From Druceiella hillmani (lineage: Eukaryota; Arthropoda; Insecta; Lepidoptera; Hepialidae), in assembly GCA_039881145.1 (NCBI GenBank), contig JAYKKI010000061.1, positions 8,566,001 to 8,630,000 of the forward strand: a DNA stretch of 64,000 nt, in the 5' to 3' direction. The translations under genes were made by a program, and so were the position numbers. The notes below the pieces were generated by a model. The model searched no databases. It was not told the origin of the DNA and saw nothing but the letters and a program-made list of their open reading frames with translations. Positions 47,132 to 60,079 of this stretch are shown here, piece by piece (the stretch's first letter is position 1; each line of letters begins with the position of its first letter).

Positions 47132-50100
47132 CTTTTTATACTTGTTTGTATTTGATTTCATAATTACGAGTCTCGAATATTACTAAGGGTCAAATAATTT
47201 ACAAACGAATTAATTTATTCCACTGACATCGGTCTCATTATAATCAACGTCAGTTTTCCAATAGAAAATTATTTAAAATTTTATTCTAGACTACCGTAAT
47301 CATTATTTGAGCGAACTCCACGCGAGCGGTGTGCAAGTGAGAAATAAAGCTTGACGATATTCGATTGTTAGAGCAGAGTAGATAGAAAGTTAAATATTTC
47401 ACATTTTCAACGTGTCAAACATTTCGTTCAAATCTAACTACATCGCCGATAGCTTTGTTTTTGGGCATCTGTTATTCCAATAAATTCCATTTAACATAAT
47501 AAAGTAATATAAAATTCTATATCAAAATATGATTAGAATTTTAATATAAATGTCATAACATAAACACTGTTTAAAATAAAAATGTTAATTTGACAGATGT
47601 AAACTGATGAATAACCGCTATTTGATACTTTTATCAAAGAGTAACTTCATCCAACTGATACTGAATAATTCTATATCAATATCTGATAGTTGAAAAATTC
47701 AATTAAGGTCTATCTGACAAATAACTCTTCAATCAGGCATACAAGTCCTTTTTTATAATCATATATAGTCGCCCCGACTTTCATGCATATGCTTACACAA
47801 TTCCTACGTTCTTAGTTATATACAAAACAAGTATGGCTGCACGCAACATCTTTCCTAAACAGAATACGTTACGGATTTATATTTATCTTATTTTTTTTTA
47901 TTAACTTAATTAATTAATTTATATTCAATTCTTTATAAATGTACGTAAGATGTCAAACAATTATTCGTTATCCATAGTACCGTGACACGTAAACATTAAT
48001 ACAATAAGACATAAATTAATCTTAATTCTCATTCAAAACCCTGTTTTAAATCTCTCGGTCTTATTCTATTAACACGGGATCTTAAATGCTGAATGTCTCC
48101 TCTAGCAGCATACTCATAACACTCAATTAAATTTGAATTAAACTGTTCAAAGCTCCTTTTAGCTACTCAACTGCCACTACTAAGGCCCAGGTCTCACTGC
48201 ACACCAAAAAGGCATAGTTCAATTTTGTATGATGAATATAAATAAAAAACTCTTGAAGCAGAAAACGTTATAAAATAAAATAGAAAATATAGTACCTAAG
48301 TAGATAATATTATATACAACCACGCAAACATCAGCCTAAGCTAATAGTATTTCGGTGCAGGTAGGATAGTATAAGTGTTGCATACAAGTCCGTACGTAAT
48401 TTGATTTTAATTTTTTTACTTTAAGTAGTTACTCTGAAAAGCAACCTGCTTTCCGGTTCCTTTTAATTAGAGCGCGTGTCCATTAAATAATTAACCATCT
48501 TTTAAATATTTTTCACACCGCTATTCTCTATAGAATTTAAATGAAACGAAATACGGTAGAGAATTTAAAGTCTTTAAAATATAACCATTTGGCGTATTAA
48601 ATACTCCAAAATGGTTTTTTTTTGAAGATAAAATAAACTTTTCACCGCTTTTAATTTCACTCAAAATATATTTTAGTATATTTTTCTTACTTTATCAGTC
48701 TAATAATAGTCGTCATAGATAATATTTTATTGCTCTCTCGCTTTCTGACAAAGTTTAAAATTAAATGAAAACTGATCATACATTAATTACAGAATTTAGT
48801 TCCGTGAGACGTTGTGTTAAATAGACAAGGTATACTCTTATAAAATTAACAAAAATGTAGTTCCAAGTAGCGCTTAGATGTAAACTATAAAGGAATTAGA
48901 GGCGTATAAAAGAAGATAGTTGTATTGTCTTTCGGTTAACACATTTAGAGCGTTAATGACATATCTGTTTAATACAACAATGTTAGTAGCATGATAGCGG
49001 GCTTTATTTACGAGTTGAACTGGACAGAATATTACAAAGAATTATATTACATGCATAATTATAATGCAGTATTTATTTAATATTTCTATAACATCAAATT
49101 GTTTATTAATTGAGAGACATCATAGAAAAGTCGCCCCATGACATAGTTTTGCTCGCTAAACTGAAATGTGATCTTTTAATGTACCCTCAACCTCGTCTTG
49201 TTACGTTTTATGTGGTTTTTCCTGTCGCTGTTTATATGCGTTTTATAAGTAATTCACGAGAACAACTCTTCTATGAGTTAGAACATATTTCTTGTAGTTA
49301 ATATGGCGGTAGTTTAAAGAGTTCGAACTGCAAAAAGGCCAAGAACGTCGTAACGATAGACAAAATGTTGAATTGAAGTTGGAAATTAAGAACTCACAAT
49401 ATTATCTATAAATATTATAAGACCGTAAAGATAAAAATTCCTACATGAAACATATTCATTATTATAAAATAATTTTAAAAATAATTGCGTTTCATATAGT
49501 ATATATTTTGTCATTTATGGTTCATTTGTATATATCCTCATCAAGTAAAAACAATATAAAAATATAAAATATTATTTTATTGTTTAGTCTAGGTAAGAAA
49601 TTGGCATATGTTTCATCATTGGATGACCTCAAGAAATTGAGAAAGGAAGAATAAATGAAGAAATAAGGAAATCAGCCTATTGACGACTGAAACGCATTTA
49701 ACCATTTAGTGACTTAATGTCACTAATAACTTAGTAACAGTGAAATCATAGAGAAAAGCACAAAAATTATAAAACGGATTTCAAATCCGTAAAACATAAT
49801 TTAAAAAAATAACTTTAAATTAAAAAAAATTATTTCAATTGAAGCCCAAATCCTAACAAGCCACTTAAATATTTCTAAAAATCGTAAAATGACGGCATTA
49901 TAAGGGCACTTGGACATTGAATAAAGGGCCGTAGTCAACCAGACATAAAAATGGTTTTATAAATCTCATTAAACTTAAAATGAAAGTCTGTGTCTAAATG
50001 AATTTTCTATAATTTTCGAATAATATTTTATTGTCGGCAAATACTATCAAAGTAAGAAAAGCTAACTGTGAAAGGATATAAATTTAAAAAATTGGCTATA

Positions 50101-50379
50101 ATTTACGACAGAACAAAAGGCCCACAATAACGATTAAAAAACATTAAAATTTATAAGTTTCGTTATCAATATCCACCGAAATGTCATTCTCGTCCTTTTC
50201 CTACTATTTACGTTTCCAACACGAATTAAAAGAACATGGATGAAATTTTAAAGCAGAAATGAATACTCAGCGATAATTTATCTAAACTGAAATAAATTTT
50301 CCTACAGGCTTGTGACGTCACAAAATAAAATTCCATATCCCAAATTTAGCTGACTGAGGCGTAATAAAGGAACTCAGAC
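47132..50379. other. AT-rich, nothing supported
   Basis: Only short chance open frames. No repeats above those listed. Confidence 0.6.
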
Positions 50380-50560
50380 ATGTGTCTACGCCCTAAATCC
50401 TCCCGCCGACCGGGCGTGCGCTCCACTGCGACAACGTCGCGTCGATCTACGCCCTACACACGGGTCATATATATTTCCCTGGGGTCGCGCTTTCATTTCA
50501 TTTAACAAACACTTCGCGCACACGAGCCAAACGTACACGCGCGTCTTTATATGAATCGCC
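50380..50560 (-). promoter_or_regulatory. CpG-rich block, promoter-like on the minus strand
   Basis: GC- and CpG-rich sequence (TCCCGCCGACCGGGCGTGCG, GACAACGTCGCGTCGATC) stands out from the AT-rich background. On the minus strand ATATAAAG (50545-50552) precedes it at core-promoter distance. It lies about 10 kb upstream of the Pellino exon in gene orientation, so a 5' exon or alternative promoter of that gene is possible. No conserved coding frame was seen. Confidence 0.35.
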
Positions 50561-51808
50561 ACTCTTATCTCTGAGAATGCGGAATGAAGGACTAAAATAG
50601 TTTCTGTTTATTCAGATCATAACCCACGTAGTCGCGTACATCAACCCCGAGACGTGTGACGATAAACGGAATTAGAATGTTATTTTGTTTGCCAAAACAC
50701 ACAGAATACTCGTTTAAAGTGAATGAAAAAAGACCTGAAAAAATACGTATGCTGTATATTTTTCATTATGCTCTAGATGAAATCTTTGATATTTTTAAGT
50801 ATTATTTCTCTAATACAAGTATATATCTTTCAGGTCATAGTTAAAATGTCAGTTTATATCAATTCATTTTGTCGGGTCGAACGCCCAAACCGGACTCAAA
50901 GTAAGAGTTTATTGGGGTCTTCGGACGTATTCCAGCAGAATCTAAAAAAAAAATCAGCCGAGTGCAATATTGACTATATTAGATCGAGGGTTCTTTACGT
51001 AAGTACAGCTATTCTGGGCTGAAAATATTAATTTCATTTGTTCATAATGCTCACGAACGCTAAATTTTAGATACTTCTTGTTTTTTTCCTGCAAGTCCAA
51101 ATGTCCTAAAACTGCGGTACGCGTATACGGGTGGTAAGCAGAATTTCTAAACGTGATAAAACATATTTAATAAACCAGAACACATTTATGAAACATGTTT
51201 TATAACCCATTGATACGCGAATAATCTATGTTTCATGGGTTACGCGATAAAAAAAAGTTTAAAAATTCAGCGCCTATATACGAGTACAATAATATAAACG
51301 AACATATCAAGATCCACTTCAAAAAGCACAATTGGATATTTGACTAATTTTTTTTTATTTCATTAATCATAATTTCAAGGTACAAGCTGATGAAGAGCGA
51401 AAATTTTTTTTAAATATCTTAAAAATTGACCGAGTTATAAAAATTTAAAATTTAACCTTTAGAGAAGGATGGTAATACTGTGTTGTGAGGTCATTTTTAT
51501 TATTGCACATTATATTCTACGAGAGGAACAGAGACAGGGATATACCCAACTATATCCGTAATTTAGAAATCTACAAACTGGCTTATTTTTCAATTAATTT
51601 TTGAATTTTTTTCAAGACTGGTTTTTAATTAACTTATATTTCACAATATTGTACGAAAAATATCAAAATTTAGAATGAGACAACTATCATTATGCTAAAT
51701 TCTAACAATAATATCTCATTGAAAAACTGAGAGATCAAAATTGCCAATTTGAAGTAAATTTGATCAAAGATAATTCACTTGAGAATCAAAATATATGCAC
51801 ACCTGAAA

Positions 51809-52029
51809 CAATATGTATTATTCACAATTAAATGAAACTACGTGATGTAGTATTATTTCTACTATCTTTAATTTCTTTACCACGACCTAGGTTTCGTTGT
51901 ATTACATCTTCAGGTGGGATATAAGCAAAGATCTTTGCTTATATCCCACCTGAAGATGTTGTAGTTTCATTTAATTGTGAATAATGAATTTCTACAAAAT
52001 TAACGCCAAATATATTCAATATGTATTAT
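51809..52029. mobile_element. Foldback element, copy 3, with 12-13 bp flanking direct repeats
   Basis: The arms pair TCACAATTAAATGAAACTAC (from 51820) with …GTAGTTTCATTTAATTGTGA (ends about 51980). The centre, TATAAGCAAAGATCTTTGCTTATA, is itself palindromic. CCACGACCTAGGTTTCGTTG and ATCTTCAGGTGGG are shared with copy 1. An unpaired end, ACAAAATTAACGCCAAATATATTC, follows. The direct repeat CAATATGTATTAT flanks the copy at 51809-51821 and 52017-52029; the leading C may belong to the element. Confidence 0.85.
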
Positions 52030-52090
52030 ACTAAAACTGTTTTAAATTATTGATCAGATCCATACTAAATTGATTCTCTTGCACCGAGTT

Positions 52091-52145
52091 AGAAAAAATA
52101 TACACATAACCGACTAAAACAGTCGGTTATGTATATATTTTTTCT
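52091..52145. repeat. 55-nt hairpin, 25-bp stem
   Basis: AGAAAAAATATACACATAAC… (52091-52115) pairs with the arm at 52121-52145 at 24 of 25 positions; the loop is AAAAC. A partial repeat of the right arm (TATATGTGTATATATTTTC) follows. Confidence 0.88.
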
Positions 52146-52479
52146 ATTATATGTGTATATATTTTCACTAATACGACTTCCAAGCGCAGTAAATATTTAA
52201 TAATACCTAATATAATTAAATAAGGGGACACAAATATGTTAGCATTAATATCTCAAAACTAGAATCATCTTATTATTTTCCCAAAACCTTTGCGTAGGCT
52301 TCTTAAAACCCTGTTTTATTTTCGTAATTTTAGATTCAGTACTTTTGGAAATAAGGAGTGCGGTATTCATTTCCCACTCGTTCAGCATATATAAATATTT
52401 ACTGCCTACAACTTGAAAAAAATATTACTGAGGCCTTTAAAATTACATTATATACAGAATTTTAAAAAATGTTTTCGAA

Positions 52480-52690
52480 TATTTACTTTGCCTCCCACTA
52501 CAATTTCCCTATAAATATATATGGTTGTTAACTATTGACATGTGCGGGTTAATATGGTTTATTAACTACTAAGCCAAATTTGAAGTTCCTACATCAGACT
52601 ATTTCTGAGAAAAACGACTGTGACAGACGGGCAGACGCGTCAGTTATTTTATAAGGGTTCCTTTTGAGGTACGGAATCCTAGAAAAATGT
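52480..52690 (-). repeat. GGTTCCGTACC-type repeat, minus strand
   Basis: Read on the minus strand: AGGATTCCGTACCTCAAAAG, AACCCTTATAAAA, a GTCTGCCCGTCTGTCACAG segment, then TTTCTCAGAAATAGTCTGAT. It aligns by eye with the minus-strand copy at 37.3-37.6 kb. Confidence 0.6.
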
Positions 52691-54774
52691 CACATAGACA
52701 TTGCGAATAATCAGCTAATCGTATTCGTTATATTAAATTTTGAAAAAGGTATCTATGGATAATTTTTTGGGACGAGTAATATTTGATATAATAAATATAA
52801 TAAAATTGTTTTATGATGAAAAAAATTAAATTTTTTTAAATTTCAAACTTTTAAAGCAATTATCTGGGGAAAAGTTGTTTTTTTCACACTCATCAAAAAA
52901 ATGTTAGGTTCAGAATGATGACAGGTATGAACCGTGTGAAAATAAGCTATAAGGAAAAATACACCAGTAAACTAATATAATTGTAATAATAACATTATCG
53001 CATGTCATAACGCGAGTATAATCAATAACCAGGCGATTCGTTTTAATGATCGGTACATAAAGTTGAAACAAATCAAAAGTTTTTAAGACTCATGAAATGT
53101 GATATTAAACTCAAATCATCAGAACAATGACTATTTCAGCAACAAACAAATTTAAAAAAAACTTCCAAATAAACATGCTTTGGAAAACTATTTCCGTGTT
53201 TTTTCAAACTCTCATTTTCTCACACTACGCCATTATCTGAAAAGTGACCACGTTTTTATTAAATACAATAAAATGACTTGTTTAATCGTTTGTCTCTTAC
53301 AACATGACTATTAATTTTTCTCGTAAAAGGCTCAAAACCGCAATACAATGTAATATTTTACTTACAAATTTACATAAATCATCAATGATGTATGACTTCT
53401 GTAACTGCTACAATTTATTACTAAGTTTCAAGGTTTCTAACGCCATTTCGCAACAGCTACGTGAATATAATGGGACATTCCCATATACAACGACCTTGTT
53501 GTTCGGGGAGAATCTCGGAGTGCCGAACTCATCATTACTCTTTTGAGATACGCTAAGAAGTCCGCCCCTGACGGCACGTGCCAACGTGCTACATACGTCA
53601 CTCTTGAACTTAAACCAAAGCAAAAGTTTAATGAGCAAACTTCAATTTTTGCTCATTAATTAAAAGTGAAAGCCATTTGTTCACGTTTGCCTCTGAATAC
53701 AAATATCAATCAAACTTTGAATCAATATCCATTTAGACTTTTCTATTACTTTCTATTTTCTTAAACTATTAAGAAGTAAATAAAGAAAGGATCTTCGTCC
53801 TATACTCAAGTTCATATTTACCGGAGAGTAAGAAGGGACATTCGGAGGTGGGCGGAATTGAGGGGTTGTGAATTGAATAAACTATGAGATTATTTTTTTC
53901 CTCAATATAATACATTTAAACTCAATATATTTTCTTGTTGCCCTCGAAATGGGTCAAAATAATTTTCATCATTTCTTTATTTATTCATTATGTATTTAAC
54001 ATATGATATAGGTTAGGCAATCGTATTACGCGGAGAGCGATATTTTAACAAACTAAAAAGAAATGTTTAACACACTAAAAATAAATTAATAGATAATTAT
54101 AATAGTCTAAATTTGAAATATTGGAGAAAGAAGCAGACGTGAACAAAACAAGCTGAACGAAAGAATGTATTAACGAAAGGACAAAATTGAATTAATTATG
54201 ATTACTTACTCCATAACTTGGCAATGTAAACAGAGAAGGCAGATAAAAGCGTGAAACAATTTTTAGAAATATAAAGGTTGAAAGGGCGAAAATGTTTAGA
54301 AACGACGAGGATACGTAGGCTTTCTGAAACTATAGACCCGGACCAAGGGCAGGTCTTTCCCCGAGATGGAGAAACCGTTTAAATTGTTTAATACGTTAAT
54401 ATAAATTAGCGAAATAAAATAAATATTACGCAAACTATATATCGACACCCGACTGATTCGTAACATAAACTCCGAAATATAATGGCAGATGATAAAAATG
54501 CGTACTTATTCATTCTCATGAAATTTTCCCCTTATTTGCTTTTAGCGCTGGGGACCAAGTCCGCTTTGTAGCGTGACAAGACCAGCTATTTAAAGCCACA
54601 TCTGTGCAGAGCTGTCAAAACATCGGGTTCTAATAAACATTAAATGAAGTTCAAAAAAGCAAGAAACTTATTACAATTTATACTTTTAATAACAATTTCT
54701 TTTTCATCTCATTTTTCATATATTTTGTATTTTCTTGATCTCGCTCAATAGCTCTTAAAAAGGAACCCGAGCAA
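52691..54774. other. AT-rich; unidentified patch at 53400-53640
   Basis: A 76-codon minus-strand frame at 53408-53638 lies in slightly GC-richer sequence and matches nothing I recognise. The rest is empty. Confidence 0.5.
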
Positions 54775-54930
54775 ACATTAGCCAGGACTCCATGGGCAGT
54801 GGCCGGTCGACGACCCGCAGCACGCGCGCCCGCCGCCGCGTCCGTCTGCAGCGGCAGCCGCAGATGAAAACAACGCTCGTGCTTCTTATCGCCGACCGAT
54901 AATGCACCGGCTGTAATCTCTATAAACACG
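54775..54930. promoter_or_regulatory. GC-rich block of unknown role
   Basis: Strongly GC-rich (GCACGCGCGCCCGCCGCCGC) in AT-rich DNA, with open frames on both strands that match nothing I recognise. It lies upstream of the Pellino exon in gene orientation. It could be a 5' UTR exon, a promoter or a CpG-rich regulatory block. Confidence 0.3.
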
Positions 54931-55586
54931 ACTTAATGCTCGTGCGCTCGCGATACACCAAGTGGATTTGAATGATGCACAAGGAGAGAAACTTAATCCC
55001 TCGCTGCTGTGTCAGTTTCTTCAGCCCTGAAAGCTAGCACATGGCATACGTTGACCGTAAATAAATATTCGAACGCAGCCGAATATTCTAGCCATCTCTT
55101 TTCATAATATGATGGCAAACGAACTGTTTTCTTGACATATTTCAAGTACAAAAAATAGTTTAAAAAATATCGATATCCGCACCACTACCATAGCCCCGAA
55201 ACACGAATCATTACAATAAAAGAAAGATATATTTAATACGCGAAAATATAATTTAACCTACAGAATTTCCTTTCAGATTTGTCTCATGTAAAGTAAAATA
55301 TTTTATTTTCTCTTTAGCTATCGAAATAATTATTTCACAATTTTCAATTGACCTTTCAGATCGTTTCTAATTTAGGATAAAACAAACACTTTTCTTCTGT
55401 GCGTTTTACTCTCTTGGGTTTCGAATGGTCCTTCATTAAATGAGAGATTTGTACGTTTGTTTTGGCGTGTAAGTGCTGCCTGGAATATACTGAAAATCAT
55501 ATCGAGCGGATTTGACATGTGTAGCCGTGCCTTACTGTACCTGTGTACTTGGTAAATTAGATTCTTATATGGTAGATAAGAAAAAC

Positions 55587-55645
55587 TATATTTAACGGCA
55601 TTAAATAAAATCATAGGACGATTGTATTTAATACCGTTAAATATA
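55587..55645. repeat. 59-nt hairpin, 26-bp stem, pre-miRNA-like
   Basis: The left arm (55587-55612) starts TATATTTAACGGCATTAAAT. The right arm (55620-55645) ends ATACCGTTAAATATA. They pair at 24 of 26 positions with a 7-nt loop. I recognise no known miRNA seed. It could be a miRNA precursor on either strand or a tiny MITE relic. Confidence 0.85.
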
Positions 55646-56929
55646 TTTTCAACTTGATAAGTGGCACAATCGTTAAGTTCGCCCATCATATCGCTTAAGA
55701 CAATTACAAAAAGTGTTTTATTACCTTTATTATATTTTATTTAGGAAAACCAACAGTCGATAAACTATATGAGCTCTTTCAATTATCCCTTAATCTTCAA
55801 TTTTCCATAACTAATCAACAGTTTTTCATAACAAGACTAAATCTTACTAGGCTTAATCACATACAGCAGGTGTTTGACTATCGGTTTGTATAAAAAAAAG
55901 TATTCGGTCAACATCATTAGTTAAGAAGATCGAATCGGCAGGTGCACAAGCAGCTGCATCGAGTTCAATTTTTCTTCTTCGAAAACCGGCTGTAATTTAT
56001 TTAACATATGTACAAAATTGGGCTAACGAAAATTATGGAACCTCACTTACTTTATCTTTGCTGCGGATCAAAACTGTTCAGACTTTATTTATTCAGCCAT
56101 TATTCACGTAAACACATGTACAGCTTTATATAAAAAGATGTCTACGATTATTTGTATATAGAGATGGACTAATATATTAATTATATCCTTTTACACTGTG
56201 ACATTAGAGTTAGTAACCTTCGAAGATACAACATAATCTTTAAATTATCATAATCTTTAATTAAAAAATTTAAAAATATTTTGTACTTTTTTGTTAATTG
56301 AAGAGACATTCTGAAAATACAAAGAAAAATGAAAATAGATAAGAAGACATCTGGTTGAAACAGGTTATTAATGATGAAACGTAACTTACAAACACGAAAA
56401 AAATGTGCACAAAAATGCAACAAATGAAACCGCAAAAAATTTATCTACGTTATGTGACTAAACCCCTCAAAATAAATATGGGAATTAACTATGTAGCAAT
56501 CCTTGATGGGAAAGTCGACAAAGAAATAAGAAGGCAATGTTTACAGAAAAAGAAATTCACTACAGCTAACATTTTGTGGATAACGTGTGGGTCAAGCTAT
56601 ATTTCCTTAAAGCAGAATAAGTAGCCACGACAACGGTTGATATCAATACCTTCTGCTACTAAATAAGTATTATTATTAAGTATTTACTCGTGAGGCTTCC
56701 AAAATTTCTATACTTACCATAATCGTTGAATATATGCGTGAATCGATCCTTGGTTATATGCGTAACCTTACGCGTGTAATACATGACGAGGAGTAATAAA
56801 AAGTAGCAAGAATAATTCATTTCTTGGATGCGCACGTTACTCATTTTTACCAACAAGATAAGTTCATTTCAATATGAACCATAAATGATGCTGAAATAAA
56901 AAAAATAAGTGCAACCTGCGATTAAGTAT

Positions 56930-57650
56930 CTCTATTCGAAAACATTGAAAGATGATTAAAAACTTGAGAAAAGTCTCTGCGAGATGGTTGCCGATAACGA
57001 TGACTGACAACATAACAAGAAACATTTCAAGTACATGTTTGGGCAAATTTGACGAAGACCCTGAAAAGACTATTTAGCACGTCTTGCTACAATGGATGAA
57101 ACATGGATCGGCCACTTAGTGGAAACGATAGTCATCTCAGGCCCCAAAGTAATTTAGCATTTCGACTTTGGCTGGTCACGTCCATGGCTTTTATATTTTA
57201 CGCAGAAGGGATATTGTTGATTAACTATTTGGAACATGAAGTCACTATAACAAATCAATATTATGCAACATTAATACTCAAATCGAGGGACGCTATAAAA
57301 AAGAAAAGGAGAAGCAAACCCCGAAAAAGCGTGTCGTTTCATCAAGACAACGTGCACCTGTTGGTTCGATTGAATGTCCTTCAACACGGGTTTAAATTGG
57401 TCAAACATCAACCTCATTCACTGCAACTTGCCACTAGTGACTTCTCTTTCTTCCCCAAATTAAAAAAAAATTACTTATGGGAAATAGATATGAGGACAAT
57501 AATGAAATCATGGAGACCGTGGAAGGTTTTTAGAGATAAATTATTTTTTAAGGGGATTGAAGCCTTGGAGGAGTACTGAGTGTCAAGACACATGGAGACT
57601 ATACAGAAAATAGCATTTGAAACTTTGATATTAGATAACTTTATATCTTA
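56930..57650 (+). pseudogene. mariner-family (Tc1/mariner) transposase remnant
   Basis: The sequence resembles the C-terminal two thirds of a mariner transposase, which excises and inserts elements at TA sites using a DD34D triad. One frame from 56964 gives LRKVSARWLP, then CLGKFDEDPEK and a stop. MDETW, which carries the first catalytic Asp, is at 57092 in another frame. A third frame (57103-57579) gives EGILLINYLEHEVTITNQYY, HQDN (second Asp), then TSDFSFFPKLKK (third Asp) and FFKGIEALEEY. Only about 30 residues separate the second and third Asp instead of 34, so a small deletion is likely. The N-terminal DNA-binding part and both terminal inverted repeats were not seen. It is inactive: stops and frameshifts are present and the catalytic core is shortened. 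Confidence 0.9.
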
Positions 57651-58689
57651 TTCTCACTACTTTTTAATCGCTCCTCGTACTAATCCCTTAAACCCAATCT
57701 ATCCCTATATAATTAAATCGTTGTATCTCATTATCCACACATTGTAAAAAGATACACATTATGCTCATATAGACATTACAAATTATACGACAATGAAGGT
57801 TTCATGTCAATCGGATAAACCATATTTTACCAATCCTTAAAAAACAAACCAACAAAACTTTCATCTATAGATTTACTATGATAAAATATCTTCACTATTT
57901 CAAAAAATAAAGACATGGAAGTTAATGAAATAACCTTCCTATCCGCATTTTGCATTGCACACTAACAGAACCACGTAACGCAGCTAATATATTTTATTTA
58001 ATTTTATTTGTAATCTTCTAATCAATGATTTACAAGCCGTCTGTTCCAAGTCAATAAACACCTGTTTAAATAGGCACAAATCTATAATTTCTTTCATACT
58101 ACTTTACACCGTCAAATTCAATATACGTCACAACATAGACGTCACAGGAGCCTAAAATGTGACGCAAATAAATATTTCATCCTTACAAGCACACGACGTG
58201 TATTGAAACGTTATAAAAGATTACACTCACAAAATAAACTATGTTCGAACATAGTATCCACCTTCAATACGAGGGGTCTTGAAGGTGGATAATGACGCAT
58301 CCGCACCTGTCCTTGGGACCCACACGCACTTGAACGATATCGATTGACAGCCTCTCAAACCCACTTCACAAGTAATAACTAGGTATAAGACTTATCGAGA
58401 CGTTGTGTTCTTACCCTCAATGGGCTCTTTATTACTGCATTTGTGTATAATTAAAGTCGCATAGACGAGTTGCATTTTGCTGCCGTTTAATTTTTTCGAA
58501 GTGTCATGATCGTATGATGAATAAGGTTCTACAAGACGTGCAAAGTTTCAGTGATTCTATACATATTTTAATACACGTATTATTTTATTAATATCTACTA
58601 AAATGGTCAGCGTAGTGCGAATGGAATTAGATTTTTTTTTATTGTTGTTCACATATCTACTTTTCCGCCATGTTTTTCATTACTGAAGA

Positions 58690-59060
58690 TCACATCCGCC
58701 TTGAAAGATCTTAGTGAAGTTGATAACAAGTTGTATGAACGTAGTACTTTCATTAGCATGTCTCAGGACTACCGAGACCCGTGAACCAACTTTTCTCGTC
58801 AGACCAGCGCTTAGGAGACGCCCACGAGGTCATTTTTCCTCTATTTTGTCCACGGTACGCAGTTTTTTAGGATTATCTGGATCTTTTCGGCAAAGTGACC
58901 AAAATAGCCGAGAAATTTTCGATAACATATTGTTGATACCAATACAGATTTGTTGGGTCCTTTTTTTTCCAACTCCACATCTCGAACGAATCTCTCTCAG
59001 ACGCGAATATCAACCGGAAACTTGAGTTCTAAACTCGGAAGAAATCGGAAAGACAATTGT
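58690..59060 (-). pseudogene. LINE C-terminal remnant, minus strand (second family)
   Basis: The minus strand, read from about 59060 downward, gives SFEMWSWKKKDPTNLYWYQQ, then GYFGHFAEK in one frame and CRKDPDNPKKLRTVDKIEEK, stop, PRGR in another. It ends with VLRHANESTTFIQLVINFTK and FQGGCDLQ plus a stop. This matches a LINE tail of the type A.E.WC.RR.L.I.WT….L..FGHI.RKD.DN…GK..GKRPRGRSP.RW…LQGGHD.Q. The plus-strand open frame here is a shadow. The sequence differs from the LINE at 38.5 kb, so at least two LINE lineages are present. Confidence 0.85.
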
Positions 59061-60079
59061 TTCAAGTACTATCTTCTTTTTGTTATTTGAGATGTTTCTA
59101 GCATGTGAAGATTTCTGCGCATTGCAGATTTTGTTACCTGGATCGTCCTCTAAATTTTTCCTTTTTGTTATCTTCCTGATCACTCAATATATAACGGGAA
59201 TACGCAAACTCTAATATTTTAGATCTCAGTGTTCAAAAAATATTTCCATTATTTTTTTCTCATCTCTTCAAAGTTCTTTCTTCCCTTCGATCCTTTCAAA
59301 TGTGCAGAAGTTTTATTACAACTCGTTGCTCAATTAAATGCATTTTTGAGAATGGTGAGCGGACGTGAAAAATAAGCTTAACATCGTTTACAAGAGACGG
59401 ACTGGAATACGTAATTTTAAATCAAATATTAAATTATATCAAAGCTCGGGGTATCATTCACAGAGTTCAAGAAGAGAGAGAAGGACATAACATCACTATC
59501 ATTTCACCAGTGTCACGTGAGAAACATATTATACGATATACGCGAGAACTTAATTTATAGTCGCTGGTATTTGAACATTACCTGTATCTTAAAATCATCC
59601 GGAACATTTGTTTGAAAAGTACTAAAGAAATTGCTCAAATTAGAGTTACACTATACTTTCTTTAGTTTAAAAATTAACTTTTAATATTACATAGAGTAAA
59701 ACTTAGGAAAAGCGTTACAAACTTGTTAAATCGGCAAGTAACTAGTCGACCAAGTTTAAATTAACTTAATCAACACCTGCTGTGTTAAAAAAAGAAATAA
59801 CGACCTCGCCGAGAACCATCGTCTTCAGAGCAACTTTATTCTCGCTGGCATTGAAGGGTAACTAATTGCCATATTTCACAGACCATTTATTACAGAGCTT
59901 TAGATTTCTTTTCCACACTTCTTTCTCTAACTTTTGATGAGTTTTACAGCTTTTCCAAATATTTCTCATACCTACAGTATAATCAAGAACATTCAATGAC
60001 ATTCTAATCTAGTATCTGGGTCGATTATTAAGCATCATCTCTTGAAAAGTCCGTAGTCAAATGACAAAAACGGAAACGC

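Noticed and set aside
53408..53638. 76-codon minus-strand frame as a possible exon
   Set aside because: No family recognised and no convincing splice sites in a matching phase.
58714..59025. 103-codon plus-strand open frame
   Set aside because: The minus strand carries LINE similarity; this frame is a shadow.
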